From assembly GCA_030606095.1 (NCBI GenBank), contig JAUWHC010000007.1, positions 1 to 20,230 of the forward strand: a DNA stretch of 20,230 nt. The letters are read 5' to 3'. Below the pieces are notes generated by a model. It was not told where the DNA came from. It ran no database searches and was given only the letters and a program-made list of their open reading frames with translations. A program made the position numbers and the translations under genes. The stretch comes from Promethearchaeota archaeon (GTDB lineage: Archaea > Asgardarchaeota > Lokiarchaeia > Sigyniarchaeales > SOKP01). Shown piece by piece: positions 18,890 to 20,230 of this stretch (the stretch's first letter is position 1; each line of letters starts with the position of its first letter).

Positions 18890-20230
18890 TTATTTCCAAA
18901 TTGAATTTAATTCCCAAATATCGAGAGAATCCACTTTCACTTTTCCTCCTGTTGTAAATAGATCAATAGTAAACGGTAAGTTTCGTTTGGAAATGATTTG
19001 ACCCGAAATACATTCTCGATGGTTTGCAAAAACTTCGATAATCGAATTATCAATAAAGATATGTAAGTTCAATTTCATACTATTATTTTCAAGAATGAAA
19101 TTAACTTTATCTTTGCCAGACCATAATATATGATTTGATTGGTCATACCCGATTGATTCAGCTTGGCTTATAGATTTTGAATTAAACAATCGAATTCCAA
19201 AAGACTTTGCATCAAGTAACTTAAACTTTATCTTGATTTCTAAATGCTTACTTCGAATTGTTTTTAAAATCTCCTTAGAATTTTGTGAAATCACGATATT
19301 GTTAAATTTATAATGCTTTTTCCTCAATTTTTCGAGCTCAGGTAAGGGGGCGTATCTTAACTTATTATCTGGACCTAAATTCAATATCCGTGGTAAAGAC
19401 AAACAACCGTTCCATCCTTTAATGCCTGTAGCACGAATCCATGCCCATAAGATTATTCTATTATGTGGGTCCTTCATAACATTGGTTGCGTAGAACAAAC
19501 GACCGTGATCTAAAGCGTACCAATGATTTGGAGTAAAAGAATTATTCTTATAGTCTCCTACAGCGTATATAACTTTATTATGAGGGGATACAATAAGTAT
19601 GTATTTATCTTTGATTGGAAAGAAATTTGGACATTCCCAGTTCTTACCTTTCTTCCTATCTTCGATACATAATGGACCAATAAATTCCCAAGTATAGAAG
19701 TCCGACGATTTATAAAGTAAAACTATAGGTCTTCTTGGATTAATTAAGTGACCTCCTAAAACAGCGTACCATTCGTTACTTTCTTTCCATACAAAAGGAT
19801 CGCGCCAATCTCTTACATCTAATTTCTTATGAATTTCTTGGGTCATAACAGGATTATTTTCGTATTTTTGCCAAGCCATCATGTCATCTGAACTTGTAGC
19901 AATCCATTGTTCGGCTTCAGTAGCTGGTGGTTTACTAGGCCCTATACTAGTGTACAATATTGTTGGTGTGTTGTCAATAACGATACAACTTCCGGAAAAA
20001 CAGTGAGTCTCACCTTTATCTACAGAGGGAATCAATGCTATTGGTAAATGCTCCCATTGAACTAAATCTTTACTTTTTGCGTGTCCCCAATGAACATTTC
20101 CCCATTGCATTCCAGAAGGGTTATGCTGATAAAAGATGTGGTATTCTCCTTTATAATAAATGGGACCGTTTGGATCGTTCATCCAATTAGCTGGGGCGAT
20201 AAAATGATACTTTGGTCTTAAAGGGCAATC
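18890..20230 (-). CDS. Glycoside hydrolase family 32 beta-fructosidase (5' end outside window)
   Basis: The frame is open to the right edge, where it adds RPKYHFIAPANW before the first visible Met, so the gene continues upstream and 446 residues are seen. The GH32 signatures are intact. WMNDPNG carries the nucleophile Asp, CFSGSCIV is the FSGS motif, WRDPFVW carries the RDP transition-state Asp, and WECPNFF carries the acid/base Glu. These are followed by a C-terminal beta-sandwich ending in IDNSIIEVFANHR. Such enzymes hydrolyse sucrose, levan, inulin or sucrose-6-phosphate. The visible start cannot show whether a signal peptide exists, so intracellular (sucrase-like) or secreted (levanase-like) use is open. 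GH32 is mostly bacterial and eukaryotic, so gene transfer into this archaeon is likely. The base composition is already AT-rich like the neighbours. Confidence 0.93.
   Translation of the reverse strand, partial: DCPLRPKYHFIAPANWMNDPNGPIYYKGEYHIFYQHNPSGMQWGNVHWGHAKSKDLVQWEHLPIALIPSVDKGETHCFSGSCIVIDNTPTILYTSIGPSKPPATEAEQWIATSSDDMMAWQKYENNPVMTQEIHKKLDVRDWRDPFVWKESNEWYAVLGGHLINPRRPIVLLYKSSDFYTWEFIGPLCIEDRKKGKNWECPNFFPIKDKYILIVSPHNKVIYAVGDYKNNSFTPNHWYALDHGRLFYATNVMKDPHNRIILWAWIRATGIKGWNGCLSLPRILNLGPDNKLRYAPLPELEKLRKKHYKFNNIVISQNSKEILKTIRSKHLEIKIKFKLLDAKSFGIRLFNSKSISQAESIGYDQSNHILWSGKDKVNFILENNSMKLNLHIFIDNSIIEVFANHRECISGQIISKRNLPFTIDLFTTGGKVKVDSLDIWELNSIWK

Noticed and set aside
1..20230. CRISPR array
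   Set aside because: No regularly spaced direct repeats with unique spacers. The only clear tandem repeats are the coding Fn3 units.

Overview
The window is AT-rich archaeal DNA, most likely from an Asgard archaeon of the Lokiarchaeia type. This placement is an inference. It rests on short intergenic regions with TATA-like boxes, starts preceded by GTGA/GGAG-type ribosome sites or apparently leaderless, a methyl-viologen-type NiFe hydrogenase with HdrB/HdrC, an ADP-forming acyl-CoA synthetase, CooC, a long coiled-coil protein, a huge membrane-anchored surface protein, and a selenocysteine-encoding UGA in a tiny hydrogenase gene. Selenoproteins with eukaryote-like SECIS elements have been reported for Lokiarchaeota.

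Positions 1-2011 hold one (+) operon: the 3' end of vhuA (hydrogenase large subunit), the 50-codon selenoprotein gene vhuU, which supplies the missing nickel-binding C-terminal motif, then hdrC and hdrB. Together they would form part of an H2-oxidising, flavin-bifurcating Vhu/Hdr complex. Positions 2231-5409 hold an unknown 260-residue protein, a small multi-span membrane protein, a 4-oxalocrotonate tautomerase-like protein, a methyltransferase, hypC (hydrogenase maturation) and a two-span membrane miniprotein. Positions 5561-7422 hold a CooC-type nickel-insertion ATPase and a seven-span membrane protein, separated by a patch that looks like the decayed right end of an IS200/IS605 (TnpB) element.

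Positions 7804-13886 run on the (-) strand: a short hypothetical protein, a coiled-coil/HEAT-repeat protein, and a 1290-residue surface protein with an alpha/alpha-toroid body and three nearly identical Fn3-like repeats. Next come a divergent cyclophilin and an operon of fused ADP-forming acyl-CoA synthetase plus a P-loop/DRTGG protein (14037-17968). A 544-base gap with structured, promoter-rich DNA precedes a small helical protein (18513-18782). The window ends inside a GH32 beta-fructosidase that runs off the right edge.

The metabolic genes fit one theme: H2 oxidation by a nickel (seleno)enzyme, its maturation by HypC, nickel loading of CO dehydrogenase by CooC, and acetyl-CoA/acetate interconversion with ATP by the synthetase. 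This is the layout expected for an acetogenic or H2-linked Wood-Ljungdahl lifestyle, although no CODH or methyl-branch gene is in view. The most notable element is the split selenoprotein vhuU at 356-508 with its candidate SECIS region just downstream.
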